In this document: positions 39,051 to 47,776 of the stretch, in pieces
How positions within the stretch are numbered: the first letter of the stretch is position 1
Layout: each line of letters begins with the position of its first letter
DNA from: Pyrinomonadaceae bacterium
GTDB taxonomy: Bacteria > Acidobacteriota > Blastocatellia > Pyrinomonadales > Pyrinomonadaceae
NCBI GenBank assembly: GCA_021228405.1
Contig: JAJQRF010000006.1
Coordinates: forward strand, 186,001 to 250,000
Direction: 5' to 3'
DNA length: 64,000 nt
Translations under genes and position numbers: made by a program
The notes under the pieces: model-generated
Database searches by the model: none
What the model saw: the letters and a program-made list of their open reading frames with translations, nothing else
Told to the model about the DNA's origin: nothing

Positions 39051-39078
39051 TTAATACTACAATTACCTCTTTTTTCAA
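39051..39078 (-). promoter_or_regulatory. Candidate promoter of the biosynthetic operon
   Basis: On the minus strand TTGAAA (39078-39073) is followed after 16 bases by TATTAA (39056-39051). Transcription would start near 39044, giving a leader of about 200 bases that includes the hairpin and ops-like site. It is the best sigma70-like match found by eye; the A+T-rich surroundings make chance matches likely. Confidence 0.35.
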
Positions 39079-39200
39079 CGAAAGATTTTTCATTGAAATC
39101 TTAAATAATAATTTTCCGGGGGGAAAGATTATTATCAACTGCAAAAACAAATAACAGTAAATAAATAAGTAATTAATATTTCTGCTACGTTACCAAACAA

Positions 39201-39241
39201 AATTTCCGAAGTCAACCGCCGCTTTCGCCGTTTCGGAAATT
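39201..39241. repeat. 10-bp inverted repeat in the divergent intergenic region
   Basis: AATTTCCGAA (39201-39210) and TTCGGAAATT (39232-39241) are perfect complements spaced by 21 bases. They lie between the biosynthetic operon promoter and the plus-strand gene at 39352. No T-run follows, so an operator or dimer-binding site is as likely as an RNA hairpin. The rest of the 38848-39351 gap holds the leader and promoter listed separately and no gene that I can support. Confidence 0.5.
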
Positions 39242-39351
39242 GCCCCGATCGCCTGCATTGAAAATTTTGTTTAGTGTAAACGGGAGAGATGTATTAAAAT
39301 GTTTTTAACTCTTGAGAGTCTGTAAAAAATTTAGTGACTTAAGCTATAACT

Positions 39352-40383
39352 ATGAAATATTCAAACAATCTTCCATTCAATTTTTCAAGCCAGGCAGTTT
39401 TTAGCGTTAAAAAATTTGTCTTTATTGCCATTGGGGTTTTCGCATTTTTCCAGTTCAGTGCGTTTGAATCAAACGTTGCGGCGCAATGCGTTTCGCTGAC
39501 AACGTTCGGTTCCGCTTACACGCAAAACTTTAACACGCTTTCAAATACGGCTGGTTCAACCACCAACAACCTGACGATTACGGGTTGGTTTATGACCGAA
39601 AGCGGCGGCGGTGCGCGTGATAACGAACAATATGCCGTCGATACGGGCGCGAGCAACACGGGCGACACCTTCAGCTACGGCGCGGCGGCGAATACGGAAC
39701 GCGCGCTCGGCGGTTTGCGGACGGGAACTTTAATTCCCCTTTTCGGTGCGTGTTTTACCAATAATACGGGAGGAACTATCGCGACGCTCAACATCAACTA
39801 CACGGGCGAGCAATGGCGTTTGGGAACCGAGGCGAGAACTGATCAGTTAAATTTTGAATACAGCACCAACGCAACCGATCTCGTGACGGGAACGTGGACT
39901 TCGCGACCGACCCTGAATTTTGTCGCGCCCACAACTGTCACGGTCGGAGCGAAGGACGGCAACGCAGCGGCGAACCGAACCGCTTTGAGTTCTTCGATCA
40001 CGAGTTTGACCATTGCAAACGGTGCGACTTTTTGGATTCGCTGGACGGACACTGACGCATCGGGCGCGGACGACGGCTTGGCGGTTGACGATTTCGAGTT
40101 GACACCTTCGACCACAACTGCCGCAACGGTCACGGTCGGCGGGCAGGTTTTGAACGCCGAAGGCAGAGGAATTATGAATGCGACCGTAAATCTGACCGAT
40201 TCTTTGGGACAAACCCGCACGATCAAAACATCGTCATTCGGCTATTTCCGTTTTCCCGATGTCAACGCGGGCGAAACATATTTCATCAGCGTTTCTTCAA
40301 AGCGTTACACGTTTGCCCAATCGACGCGCACCGTCACGCCGAACGAAAGCATCAGCGATCTGAATTTCATTTCGCTCGATTAG
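39352..40383 (+). CDS. Secreted protein with CarboxypepD-regulatory-like C-terminal domain
   Basis: 343 aa. Residues about 18-45 form a signal peptide (hydrophobic FVFIAIGVFAFFQF, cleavage near VAAQ). The mature N-terminal part (46-255) is Thr/Asn/Gly-rich and beta-like, with YTQNFNTLSNTAGS and WIRWTDTDASGADDGLAVDDF, similar to the beta-sandwich regions of secreted nuclease-associated or choice-of-anchor proteins. The last ~85 residues (VTVGGQVLNAEGRGIMNATV onward, with FGYFRFPDV) are a carboxypeptidase-regulatory-like beta-sandwich of the kind that commonly ends secreted proteins in Blastocatellia. No catalytic motif is visible. A good terminator follows. It is divergent from the biosynthetic operon and not obviously linked to it. 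Confidence 0.8.
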   Translation: MKYSNNLPFNFSSQAVFSVKKFVFIAIGVFAFFQFSAFESNVAAQCVSLTTFGSAYTQNFNTLSNTAGSTTNNLTITGWFMTESGGGARDNEQYAVDTGASNTGDTFSYGAAANTERALGGLRTGTLIPLFGACFTNNTGGTIATLNINYTGEQWRLGTEARTDQLNFEYSTNATDLVTGTWTSRPTLNFVAPTTVTVGAKDGNAAANRTALSSSITSLTIANGATFWIRWTDTDASGADDGLAVDDFELTPSTTTAATVTVGGQVLNAEGRGIMNATVNLTDSLGQTRTIKTSSFGYFRFPDVNAGETYFISVSSKRYTFAQSTRTVTPNESISDLNFISLD

Positions 40384-40414
40384 TTCGTTGCTAATCACAA
40401 TCTGATACTTTCCG

Positions 40415-40450
40415 AAAAAAGAACGCGGGCATTGCCTGCCGTTCTTTTTT
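40415..40450 (+). terminator. Rho-independent terminator
   Basis: AAAAAAGAACG pairs with CGTTCTTTTTT around an inner GGGCA/TGCCT-like stem, with a run of six T at the end. It lies 32 bp after the preceding stop and can act on both strands. Confidence 0.8.
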
Positions 40451-40467
40451 CATTAATAATTTCGGAT

Positions 40468-40887
<420 letters not shown>

Positions 40888-41000
40888 TTTTCACGTTATA
40901 TAAATGCTCTGGACCGTAGATGCTTTTTGTCTGCCGCCACGCATAAAACAAAGCATTTAATATGAAATTCCTAAATTTTTTTGTAATTTTGTGAAAAAAT

Positions 41001-41030
41001 TTGACACTTAAGGTTGAATAGCTTGATAAT
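41001..41030 (+). promoter_or_regulatory. Sigma70-like promoter
   Basis: TTGACA (41001-41006) and GATAAT (41025-41030) are spaced by 18 bases, with a start expected near 41037. The downstream gene starts at 41118 after AAAGGGG. Confidence 0.5.
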
Positions 41031-41117
41031 TCCGACTAATTTCCCAAATCATTCCATAGCTTGACGGTTTAATTTACTGTCTTTTACCTAAAAGGTTTTG
41101 TTTTCAAAAGGGGTTTT

Positions 41118-42614
41118 ATGTTAAAAAGCACGCTTATCTTATTTTTCCTGCTCGTTTCGTTTTTCACCACAAATTCTTTGGCACAATTAGACGCGACCTT
41201 CGACGGCGACGGTAAGAGATACGTTCAGTTCAGTTCATCCGCAGCCGTGCGCGATATGATTGTCCAAACCGACCATAAAATAGTCATGGTCAGCTATTGC
41301 AACAACATCGGCACGCCGCGTCCGTTTTGCGTCATCCGTCTGAATGAAGACGGTTCATTCGATACGACGTGGAACGGAAGCGGATTCTTGTATGCTCCGA
41401 TACCGGGAACAAATTATGACATTTTTGCCCAAGCGGTTGCACAGCAAGGCGACGGCAAGCTGATTGTTGCAGGCGGCGGTTCGAGACTCGTCATCACCCG
41501 CCTGAACACTAACGGCACGACCGATACGACCTTTGGTAATGGCGGAACGGTGCAAAATGCAACACCTACAATGTTAAACCGAATCGCCATTCAACCCGAC
41601 GGAAAATTCGTCGTGGTCGGTTATTCGGGTTCATTGGACAGCGATGCCGTGCAGATTCTTGCCCGTTATCTTCCTGACGGCACACCCGACACTTCATTCG
41701 GTAGCAACGGAGTTGCGAGGCTCGAAATCCCTTTAGCCCGCACCCGCGGCGAATCAATCGACATTCAGCCTGACGGCAAAATTCTAACGGGCGGCGCGGT
41801 TTCAGGCGCGACGACACACTACCTGCTCGCGCGGTTCAATCGCAACGGTTCGCTCGACACGACTTTCGACGGCGACGGCTTTTTGACCGTCGATACCTTT
41901 ACGACTTCGTTCAGGGAATTCGGGAGTTTTATCGCGGTCAAGGTCAAGGGCGACGGGCGCATCGTCGCGCTCGGCGACCGAAATTTTCTCTACAGCTACA
42001 ACGCGGACGGCTCGCGCGATATGACCTTTAACGGCATCGGCGCACAGCCTGCCATACCGAACAGCGAAACATATGGAATGACGGTCAGTGCGAGTGGTAA
42101 AATATTGGTCGCGGGAAATCAACCGACTGCAACCAACTTTCCGAGCATCGATTACCGCAGTGCGAAATATCTGGCAGACGGAACGCCCGACCCGACTTAC
42201 AACGCTCCCGACGTTGACATCGAATCGGTCGATGGCGCGCTGGTCGCAGTTTTTGACCGCAAAGGACGTGTTTTGTTAGGCGGTCGTTCCGCTTCTTCCG
42301 CTCATCAAATCCCTTGGATTTTGCCCGTTATGTCCGCCGTCAGATTTTCCGCGCCGCCCGTTCAAAATGTCGGATTTGCGGGAAAAGTGATTAACTTGAA
42401 CGGCAAACCCGTCCGAAACGCGCTCATTACGCTCAAGCTCGACGGCAATATCATCGCCTACACGCGCACGAACAATTTCGGAAATTACCGCTTGAACAAT
42501 ATTCCGACCAATCAAACCTACACGATCTCGACCATTGCCAAAAACCTGAAATTCTACGACCGCAGTGTCATGATCGATGACGCAACGGCAAATTTCCTGC
42601 TCGTCGGCGAATAA
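41118..42614 (+). CDS. Secreted delta-60 repeat protein with carboxypeptidase-regulatory-like tail
   Basis: 498 aa. A signal peptide (residues 1-22, hydrophobic LILFFLLVSFF, cleavage near SLAQ) is followed by about seven delta-60-type repeats of ~55 residues. Each has a line such as LNEDGSFDTTW, LNTNGTTDTTFGNGG or FNRNGSLDTTFDGDG and a QxDGKIxxxG strand (IQPDGKFVVVG, VQPDGKILTGG-like). These build a beta-propeller-like fold. The C-terminal ~85 residues (GFAGKVINLNGKPVRNALIT) are carboxypeptidase-regulatory-like. The role is unknown; such proteins are exported and often cell-surface or extracellular. It has its own promoter and a strong terminator, so it is monocistronic. Confidence 0.88.
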   Translation: MLKSTLILFFLLVSFFTTNSLAQLDATFDGDGKRYVQFSSSAAVRDMIVQTDHKIVMVSYCNNIGTPRPFCVIRLNEDGSFDTTWNGSGFLYAPIPGTNYDIFAQAVAQQGDGKLIVAGGGSRLVITRLNTNGTTDTTFGNGGTVQNATPTMLNRIAIQPDGKFVVVGYSGSLDSDAVQILARYLPDGTPDTSFGSNGVARLEIPLARTRGESIDIQPDGKILTGGAVSGATTHYLLARFNRNGSLDTTFDGDGFLTVDTFTTSFREFGSFIAVKVKGDGRIVALGDRNFLYSYNADGSRDMTFNGIGAQPAIPNSETYGMTVSASGKILVAGNQPTATNFPSIDYRSAKYLADGTPDPTYNAPDVDIESVDGALVAVFDRKGRVLLGGRSASSAHQIPWILPVMSAVRFSAPPVQNVGFAGKVINLNGKPVRNALITLKLDGNIIAYTRTNNFGNYRLNNIPTNQTYTISTIAKNLKFYDRSVMIDDATANFLLVGE

Positions 42615-42641
42615 ATTATTTTTTCCCGGAAACAAAGAAAT

Positions 42642-42685
42642 AGGCAGAAACACATAGATAGATTGTTTCTGCCTGTATTTTTTTC
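42642..42685 (+). terminator. Rho-independent terminator
   Basis: A 10-bp perfect stem, AGGCAGAAAC (42642-42651) with GTTTCTGCCT (42665-42674), is followed by GTA and a run of T. It lies 28 bp after the delta-60 gene stop. Confidence 0.85.
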
Positions 42686-42861
42686 AAATTACTGCATCAA
42701 CTTCCGCCGACACACGGATTTTTTATACTTTTCAAATCTCAAATCCGCGTTCATTTGTGATAAATTTTTACTTTACGCGATATTTAACGGAGAAATATTT
42801 ACCGATATGTTCCGTAAAATATCCGAATTTACATTTTTGATTAACTTTTCATAAATAACTT

Positions 42862-43737
42862 ATGGCATCAGGAATTTTTGCAGTTTTGGACGATATTGCG
42901 ATGTTGATGGACGACGTTGCTTTAGCCAGCAAGGTCGCCACGAAAAAGACCGCCGGAATATTGGGCGACGATCTCGCGGTCAACGCGGAAAAAGCGACAG
43001 GTTTTGTTTCTTCGCGCGAACTGCCTGTTTTGTGGGCGATCACCAAAGGTTCGTTTATTAATAAACTTATCATCGTTCCGTTGGCGTTCATTTTAAATGT
43101 GATCTTTCCGCCGGCGATCATTATCGCCTTGCTCGTCGGCGGAATTTATCTGGCATATGAAGGCGTTGAAAAAATCCTTCACTGGATATTTCACCGCAAC
43201 GAACATACTCATTCCGTCGAAGAAACACACGCCGAAGACAGCGAAACGGAAGAAAAGGCAAAGGTTAAATCAGCTATTTCAACCGATTTTATTTTGTCGG
43301 TCGAGATCGTCATCATCGCTTTAGGAACTGTTTTAGACAAGCCGCTGACCACGCAAATAATCACGGTTGCCATCGTTTCCTTGATAGCAACGGTCGGTGT
43401 TTACGGGCTGGTTGCAATGATCGTGAGAATGGACGACATCGGCTATAAACTCATCGGTTCGGACGAAAAAAAAGGATTTGCGCCAAAACTCGGACAATTT
43501 CTGGTTAATTTACTGCCTAAAATCATCCGTTTGTTAAGCGTTGTCGGCACGATCGCCCTGATTCTCGTCGCGGGCGGAATTTTCGAGCATAACATCGAAT
43601 TTCTGCATAAACTTTTACCGCAAGTTCCCACGATCATTAAAGAAGTCGCCTACGGAATCATCGCCGGTCTGCTCGCGGTCGGTGCGGTCACGGTCATCAA
43701 AAAAATTATTTCATCATTTCGCAAACCCGGGAAATGA
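42862..43737 (+). CDS. DUF808/YedI family inner membrane protein
   Basis: 291 aa. The N-terminus MASGIFAVLDDIAMLMDDVA and the segment TGFVSSRELPVLWAITKGS are the family hallmarks. Hydrophobic segments near 68-88 (LIIVPLAFILNVIFPPAIII), 140-157, 165-188, 215-240 and 262-280 suggest about five membrane spans. A charged His/Glu-rich loop (110-140) separates the first group. The function of this widespread family is unknown. The gene is alone on the plus strand and converges on the toxin/antitoxin pair. Confidence 0.9.
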   Translation: MASGIFAVLDDIAMLMDDVALASKVATKKTAGILGDDLAVNAEKATGFVSSRELPVLWAITKGSFINKLIIVPLAFILNVIFPPAIIIALLVGGIYLAYEGVEKILHWIFHRNEHTHSVEETHAEDSETEEKAKVKSAISTDFILSVEIVIIALGTVLDKPLTTQIITVAIVSLIATVGVYGLVAMIVRMDDIGYKLIGSDEKKGFAPKLGQFLVNLLPKIIRLLSVVGTIALILVAGGIFEHNIEFLHKLLPQVPTIIKEVAYGIIAGLLAVGAVTVIKKIISSFRKPGK

Positions 43738-43777
43738 CCTTATTAAAACTATTTCCATAATTGCTGAAATAAATGTT

Positions 43778-44203
43778 TTATAGCGGGTTTATGGTTTGTA
43801 AATTTTTGAATTTTTGAAAATCGCTGTCGGTTGTGGCAAGTGCCGCATTATGTTCGATTGCCAATGCGGCGAGATGCGCGTCCATCATTAAAGCGGCTTT
43901 TGTGTTTCCTTCGACAATCAGACCTTGAAAGATCGTCCAATGAGTTGCGGTCGGAGTTAATATTTCGACATTCTCAAGCGCAAGCCATTCGTCAACGATC
44001 TCGATTGCTTCCCGTAAATCGAACGGTTGCGGAAAAGCTCGCGGATTGGTCGAAATTCGCAGAAAAGCCGTTAGCACCTGCCAACTAAGTCCGAAAACAT
44101 CCGTTTGAGAAAACTGATCTTCGAGCCATTGCTTCGCTTTCGCGTGATGCGGTGCATCTTCGTTATAGGCATATAAAATGATATTGGCATCGGGCGTAAT
44201 CAT
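43778..44203 (-). CDS. vapC: PIN-domain toxin (VapC type), copy 1
   Basis: 141 aa PIN ribonuclease. Acidic metal-binding residues are visible at Asp5 (MITPDANI), in the [12 protein letters not shown] helix, and in ATTDSDF near the C-terminus. VapC toxins cleave RNA, often tRNA or rRNA, and are held inactive by the cognate antitoxin. The gene overlaps the antitoxin gene by 4 bp (ATGA coupling). A close paralogue lies at 52073-52504 with the same arrangement. Confidence 0.9.
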   Translation of the reverse strand: MITPDANIILYAYNEDAPHHAKAKQWLEDQFSQTDVFGLSWQVLTAFLRISTNPRAFPQPFDLREAIEIVDEWLALENVEILTPTATHWTIFQGLIVEGNTKAALMMDAHLAALAIEHNAALATTDSDFQKFKNLQTINPL

Positions 44204-44424
44204 CCCTTTCCGTCCTCGATTTCTTCAAGCAATTCGCTCGTTTTGTCGTAATTCAAATCCTGCCGAAAGCCTAATTGCTTACTCCGAACGCGAAATTTTT
44301 TCGGCTTTTCCTCGATATTCTTAATCGTGACCGTTATTTCGACACGAGTATTCGGTTTTAATTCAACCTCGCTTTCAGGGCGAAAAACCGTCCCGTCAAA
44401 AACCGCTTCGATTGGATTTAACAT
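44200..44424 (-). CDS. AF2212-like antitoxin, copy 1
   Basis: 74 aa from the ATG at 44424, which has GAGGTG upstream; a GTG at 44433 is open but overlaps the ribosome site. The sequence has IEAVFDGTVFRP and ELKPNTRVEITVTIKN, the DNA-binding beta-rich part of the AF2212/DUF104-like antitoxin family, and ends in a toxin-binding acidic tail ([13 protein letters not shown]). The second copy (52501-52725) is also 74 aa, supporting this start. Likely regulation is autorepression by the toxin-antitoxin complex. Confidence 0.87.
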   Translation of the reverse strand: MLNPIEAVFDGTVFRPESEVELKPNTRVEITVTIKNIEEKPKKFRVRSKQLGFRQDLNYDKTSELLEEIEDGKG

Positions 44425-44458
44425 ATCTTTCACCTCATCTGCGATTTTATCATAACTT

Positions 44459-46795
44459 TTACCGCATAAACTTGCGCCGGATCGCCAACGCCAAGAGCGC
44501 GGCTTGCAGAGGTGCGAGAATGGTTTCGAGAGTTACTAAGAATTTTGTAAATGAATCTTTCGGCTTAGGATCGGGACGTTGAAAAGAAGCGACCGCCAAA
44601 CTGTGGATCATTCCGTCGCAAACGCGCATTCCTTCCTGATTTCCGATTATCCAATACTTGTTGCAAACCGATTCGACAGATTTTGTATTATCGATTCCCT
44701 CAAATTTTGCAAACGGCGTAGCGTATAAAATGCCGAAAAATGCGACCAATAAAATCAAAACTAATGTTGCCCACAGCCGGCGTTCGCCGTAACCGCTTGT
44801 CCATTTATAAAGCCAGTAAAGATTTAATATTGTCTGGGGTCGGCTCGGATAACCGCGCCTGTTCGCTTCCATTGCGGCATATCGAAAGACGGAGGATTCT
44901 TCGTATTTGCGGTTTTCTTCGTAGTTTATCGCCAATTGATTGCAGGTTTGAGCAATCTCCTTGTAGTTGGAAATATCGATTTCCTTTTGCGTATCAAAGT
45001 TGATGCCCTGATTATCGCGCCATTTACAATCTTGAAAGATAATTTTGCTGACATCGACTTCGGTAAAATAATGCGGAAGCAGATTGATGGTGCGGAAATT
45101 TATCCAATGCGGTTTGTCTATCCGCGCGTCCTTCATTGAAAGCGCATTTTTTTCTTTGAGAAAAACCTGCCGTCTTTCTTTTTTGCCTTTTTCGTATTCA
45201 CCGACAATAAACAGCTTCCCTTCGATGTCCGCCTTGTCAAATTTTATTTCTCCCTTGCATTTCGAGTTTTTGATGGCAAGTTCGGAAATGTCCGTGAAAA
45301 AAGCGGAAGTGAAATTCAGATTATTTATTTCGGCGTTATCAAATACGACGCGGCGCAGAAATGTTGCGCCCGAAAAATCGAGATCGGGAACTTTGCCCCT
45401 TTTTTTGTCGGTAATCGGGAATACAAATTCGACGGTGATTGGGAATACGACCGCGCGAAAATCCGTATGCCCTTCTGCTTTGAGTTTTTCAAATTCCTTC
45501 AAGAATATTTCGGATTTGTTGTGGTCGGGATTGTGCAGCAGACAATAATAATTGCCGCCGACTTCGTTTATAACAGGATATTCCTGACAAACCTTTTCCC
45601 GAATATCGTCCTTTTTTCTCGGATCGGTTTCATCGTGGATATGACATTTTTTCTTTTCGAGCGCGATGCTTTGCTTTCTAAATCTTTCGGCTTCTTCAAA
45701 GCGGCGGTTGGCTTCGGCATTGTCGGCAAGCTGGTTACAGGCTTTTATCAAAGACCTTTCCGCACGGAGAACATCTCTTTCCTCCAAACTTTCGATTTCC
45801 TTATCGAGTCCGGTGCGGTCAATGTCTATTTCGCTGTTCAACCATTCGACATCGTTAAATTCGAGTTTGCGCGCTTCGGCGACATTGACGAACCAATTCG
45901 GGCGCAATTTGGTCGAATTAAAAGAAACTCTTTCGGGGTTTCTCAGTCTGATTTCCCGTAAATTCAATATCGCCTCTTGATGTTTTTCAATCGGCAGTTT
46001 CAATGCCGTCCTGATCTCTTTGACCTTTTCAGCATTACAAAATATATCTCCTTCAAATTCGATGTATCCGCTGATTTCGGCTTTATAAAAAGAAATAGTG
46101 GAACAAAGTCTTGTTTCTGAAAAATAGGTTTGTGACTTTTCATCAAAGGTTGCCGCGCTGAAATATGCGTCTGCGCTAAAGGTTGCCGAGATGAAATATG
46201 CGGATGCGCTAAAGGTTGCCGAGTTGAAAGATGCGGATGCGCTAAAGGTTGCCGAGCTGAAATATGCGTCTGCGCTAAAGGTTGCCGATCTGAAATCTGC
46301 GGATGCGCTAAAGGTTGCCGAGCTGAAATTTGCGTCTGCGCTAAAGGTTGCCGATCTGAAATCTGCGGATGCGCTGAATTTTCGATTGTAAAATTTTACT
46401 TCCGACGGAAACCATACATATCTGAAATCATATTTTATATTTCTTTTGCTTTTCGCTTCGTTTTGTTTGTCTTCACCATTGGGAAATACGGCTTCGATCT
46501 CGGCGCATTGTTTGTCTGTTTTTTCCAGACGGGCTTGAAATATTTCTTCAAATTTAGCGATGTCTTTTTCTTTGGTCGGCAGATGAAACAGGCAATAATG
46601 TTTGCCTTCAAACTCGTTTAAATGCTCCTTCAGTCCATATTCATTAGCTTCATTCGCAGAAACACAGACATTTTCACGAATTCCATCAACTTCCCAATCA
46701 CCAACTTTATCGTGAATATGGCAAAACTTTTCTTGCGGCGGTTGGGTGGCGGTTGATTCTTCAGGCGTAGTTGGCGGTTTGGGATTTTCGGGCAT
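44459..46795 (-). CDS. Pentapeptide-repeat membrane protein with duplicated Cys/His motif
   Basis: 778 aa. Two copies of a Cys/His segment are present: FCHIHDKVGDWEVDGIRENV then YCLFH (residues ~24-71), and KCHIHDETDPRKKDDIREKV then YYCLLH (~385-430). They could bind a metal. Residues ~140-220 are pentapeptide-like, with a 10-residue unit such as SATFSADAYF repeated about eight times. A second repeat-like part follows each Cys/His segment, so the protein looks internally duplicated. The C-terminus has a membrane segment (LWATLVLILLVAFFGILY, near 675) and a final amphipathic or membrane stretch ending RRKFMR, like the channel-like ends of some pentapeptide proteins. The function is unknown. 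The toxin/antitoxin pair follows 35 bp later, and a remnant of this gene's last 25 codons recurs at 52764-52840. Confidence 0.8.
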   Translation of the reverse strand: MPENPKPPTTPEESTATQPPQEKFCHIHDKVGDWEVDGIRENVCVSANEANEYGLKEHLNEFEGKHYCLFHLPTKEKDIAKFEEIFQARLEKTDKQCAEIEAVFPNGEDKQNEAKSKRNIKYDFRYVWFPSEVKFYNRKFSASADFRSATFSADANFSSATFSASADFRSATFSADAYFSSATFSASASFNSATFSASAYFISATFSADAYFSAATFDEKSQTYFSETRLCSTISFYKAEISGYIEFEGDIFCNAEKVKEIRTALKLPIEKHQEAILNLREIRLRNPERVSFNSTKLRPNWFVNVAEARKLEFNDVEWLNSEIDIDRTGLDKEIESLEERDVLRAERSLIKACNQLADNAEANRRFEEAERFRKQSIALEKKKCHIHDETDPRKKDDIREKVCQEYPVINEVGGNYYCLLHNPDHNKSEIFLKEFEKLKAEGHTDFRAVVFPITVEFVFPITDKKRGKVPDLDFSGATFLRRVVFDNAEINNLNFTSAFFTDISELAIKNSKCKGEIKFDKADIEGKLFIVGEYEKGKKERRQVFLKEKNALSMKDARIDKPHWINFRTINLLPHYFTEVDVSKIIFQDCKWRDNQGINFDTQKEIDISNYKEIAQTCNQLAINYEENRKYEESSVFRYAAMEANRRGYPSRPQTILNLYWLYKWTSGYGERRLWATLVLILLVAFFGILYATPFAKFEGIDNTKSVESVCNKYWIIGNQEGMRVCDGMIHSLAVASFQRPDPKPKDSFTKFLVTLETILAPLQAALLALAIRRKFMR
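46147..46376. repeat. Tandem 30-bp repeats inside the pentapeptide-repeat gene
   Basis: About seven and a half near-identical units with the core GCGCTAAAGGTTGCCGA (plus strand) recur every 30 bases. Units alternate between CTGAAATCTGCGGAT-type and CTGAAATATGCGTCT-type endings. They are in frame with the gene, each coding ten residues, so copy number can change without breaking the protein. Confidence 0.9.
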
Positions 46796-46817
46796 CGGGT
46801 TTTCGGGTTATTTTTTT

Positions 46818-46945
46818 GTTCAGAGTTCAAAGTGCGTTCCGCGTTTGAATATATTTAGCGGATTCAAACTGAAGTTTGAACTCTGAACGCGTGTTTGAAT
46901 TTCGCTTAGTTTATTCAAACTGAAGTTTGAATTACAGAACGCGCT
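46818..46945. repeat. Inverted and direct repeats upstream of the pentapeptide gene
   Basis: GTTCAGAGTTCAAA (46818-46831) and TTTGAACTCTGAAC (46875-46888) form a perfect 14-bp inverted repeat. The unit ATTCAAACTGAAGTTTGAA occurs twice (from 46862 and from 46913), each time followed within a few bases by GAACGCG. The unit itself contains a small palindrome, TTCAAACTGAAGTTTGAA. No gene is visible here. Confidence 0.8.
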
Positions 46946-47029
46946 TATTTTTCGCCTTCAATATAGCATAAAACGGCGGTTTTGGGAAAATTATTTTTTT
47001 TCTTTATTTGTTTAAGGCTCGCCCCGCAC

Positions 47030-47310
47030 GGTTTGCGGCTTTCCTTGTTAAGCCCTTTGCTTTCTTTATGGCGGACTGTGCGGGCAAAGGGCTTGGGCGG
47101 TGCGCTTCCCGAATCGTTTTTTGCGGGCAGATGGCTTGGGCTCTGCGGGCAAAGGGCAATGCCTTTGCTTCCCTTTTATCGCTCCGTGCGGGCAAAGGGC
47201 TTGGCAAGGGACAGCAAAGGGGTTGCCCTTTGCTGTCCCTTGCCAAGCCCTTTGCTGTCCCTTGGTATGCCCTTTGCCTGCAGAGTGATTGCCCTTTGTC
47301 CGCAAATTGC
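47030..47310. repeat. G/C-rich interspersed repeat island with a 30-bp hairpin
   Basis: The motif GGGCAAAGGGC, or its complement, recurs many times in both orientations, with GCTTGG and GGACAGC extensions. The clearest structure is a perfect 30-bp inverted repeat, 47192-47221 against 47226-47255, with the 4-base loop GTTG. Reading frames crossing this area on both strands are repetitive and are not supported as genes. Confidence 0.85.
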
Positions 47311-47380
47311 GGTGAAATAATGCCGATTTTCCGCATATTGCAATCGGTAAAATAAAGATGGCGATCATTGTATAGAAAAC

Positions 47381-47549
47381 CTGACCGCTTATCAGTTTTA
47401 TAAATAATAAGAATCGCGCTGCTTGAGTATAAATAACAGAAATGTCCCGTAAGAGATTAAAGTTAATAGCCCCGCGATTCATCGCGGGGCTATTAACTTT
47501 AATCTCTTACGGGACATCATTTCTTATTACAAAAGCGATAAGCGGTCAG
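47381..47549. repeat. Fold-back element: 35-bp perfect palindrome between 13-bp inverted repeats
   Basis: The inner palindrome has 35-bp arms (47442-47476 and 47483-47517) and a 6-base loop, ATTCAT. Outer inverted repeats CTGACCGCTTATC (47381-47393) and GATAAGCGGTCAG (47537-47549) bracket it. The structure resembles a miniature inverted-repeat element or a fold-back repeat. No transposase and no clear target duplication are visible. A bidirectional terminator is a possible function of the inner stem. Confidence 0.75.
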
Positions 47550-47561
47550 ATAAAAAAAAAT

Positions 47562-47591
47562 TTGCAAAAATTATATTTATTGTCATATAAT
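47562..47591 (+). promoter_or_regulatory. Sigma70-like promoter
   Basis: TTGCAA (47562-47567) and TATAAT (47586-47591) are separated by 18 bases, just beyond the fold-back element. Transcription would start near 47598, giving a leader of about 180 bases before the ATG at 47777. I do not recognise an RNA family in that leader. Confidence 0.5.
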
Positions 47592-47776
47592 CTTTGACGA
47601 ATTTTCTTATCAGGCGTTTAGCCCTAGCGTTTTGGAATTTTGCGGATTTCCGCTTTTCACTTTTTCCATACGGCTTAGTCCCTGCGGTTGTCAAAACCTT
47701 GTTTTCCCAAACACTCCCGCTTCTCGTCAGATAACCAAATCCACAAAAAAACTAAATAAAAATTAAGGAGCTTATT

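Noticed and set aside
40432..40467. Upstream TTG start for the YjbQ gene
   Set aside because: It lies within the terminator stem of the preceding gene; the family N-terminus begins at the ATG at 40468.
46147..46376. CRISPR-like array
   Set aside because: The 30-bp units are contiguous, without spacers, and code in frame for a pentapeptide-type repeat.
46982..47482. Several overlapping frames of 60-138 codons
   Set aside because: They read through GGGCAAAGGGC repeats and palindromes on both strands and have no start signals or family resemblance.
47442..47517. Ordinary terminator
   Set aside because: A 35-bp perfect stem with 13-bp outer inverted repeats exceeds a terminator and has no clear gene end beside it; termination may still be a side effect.
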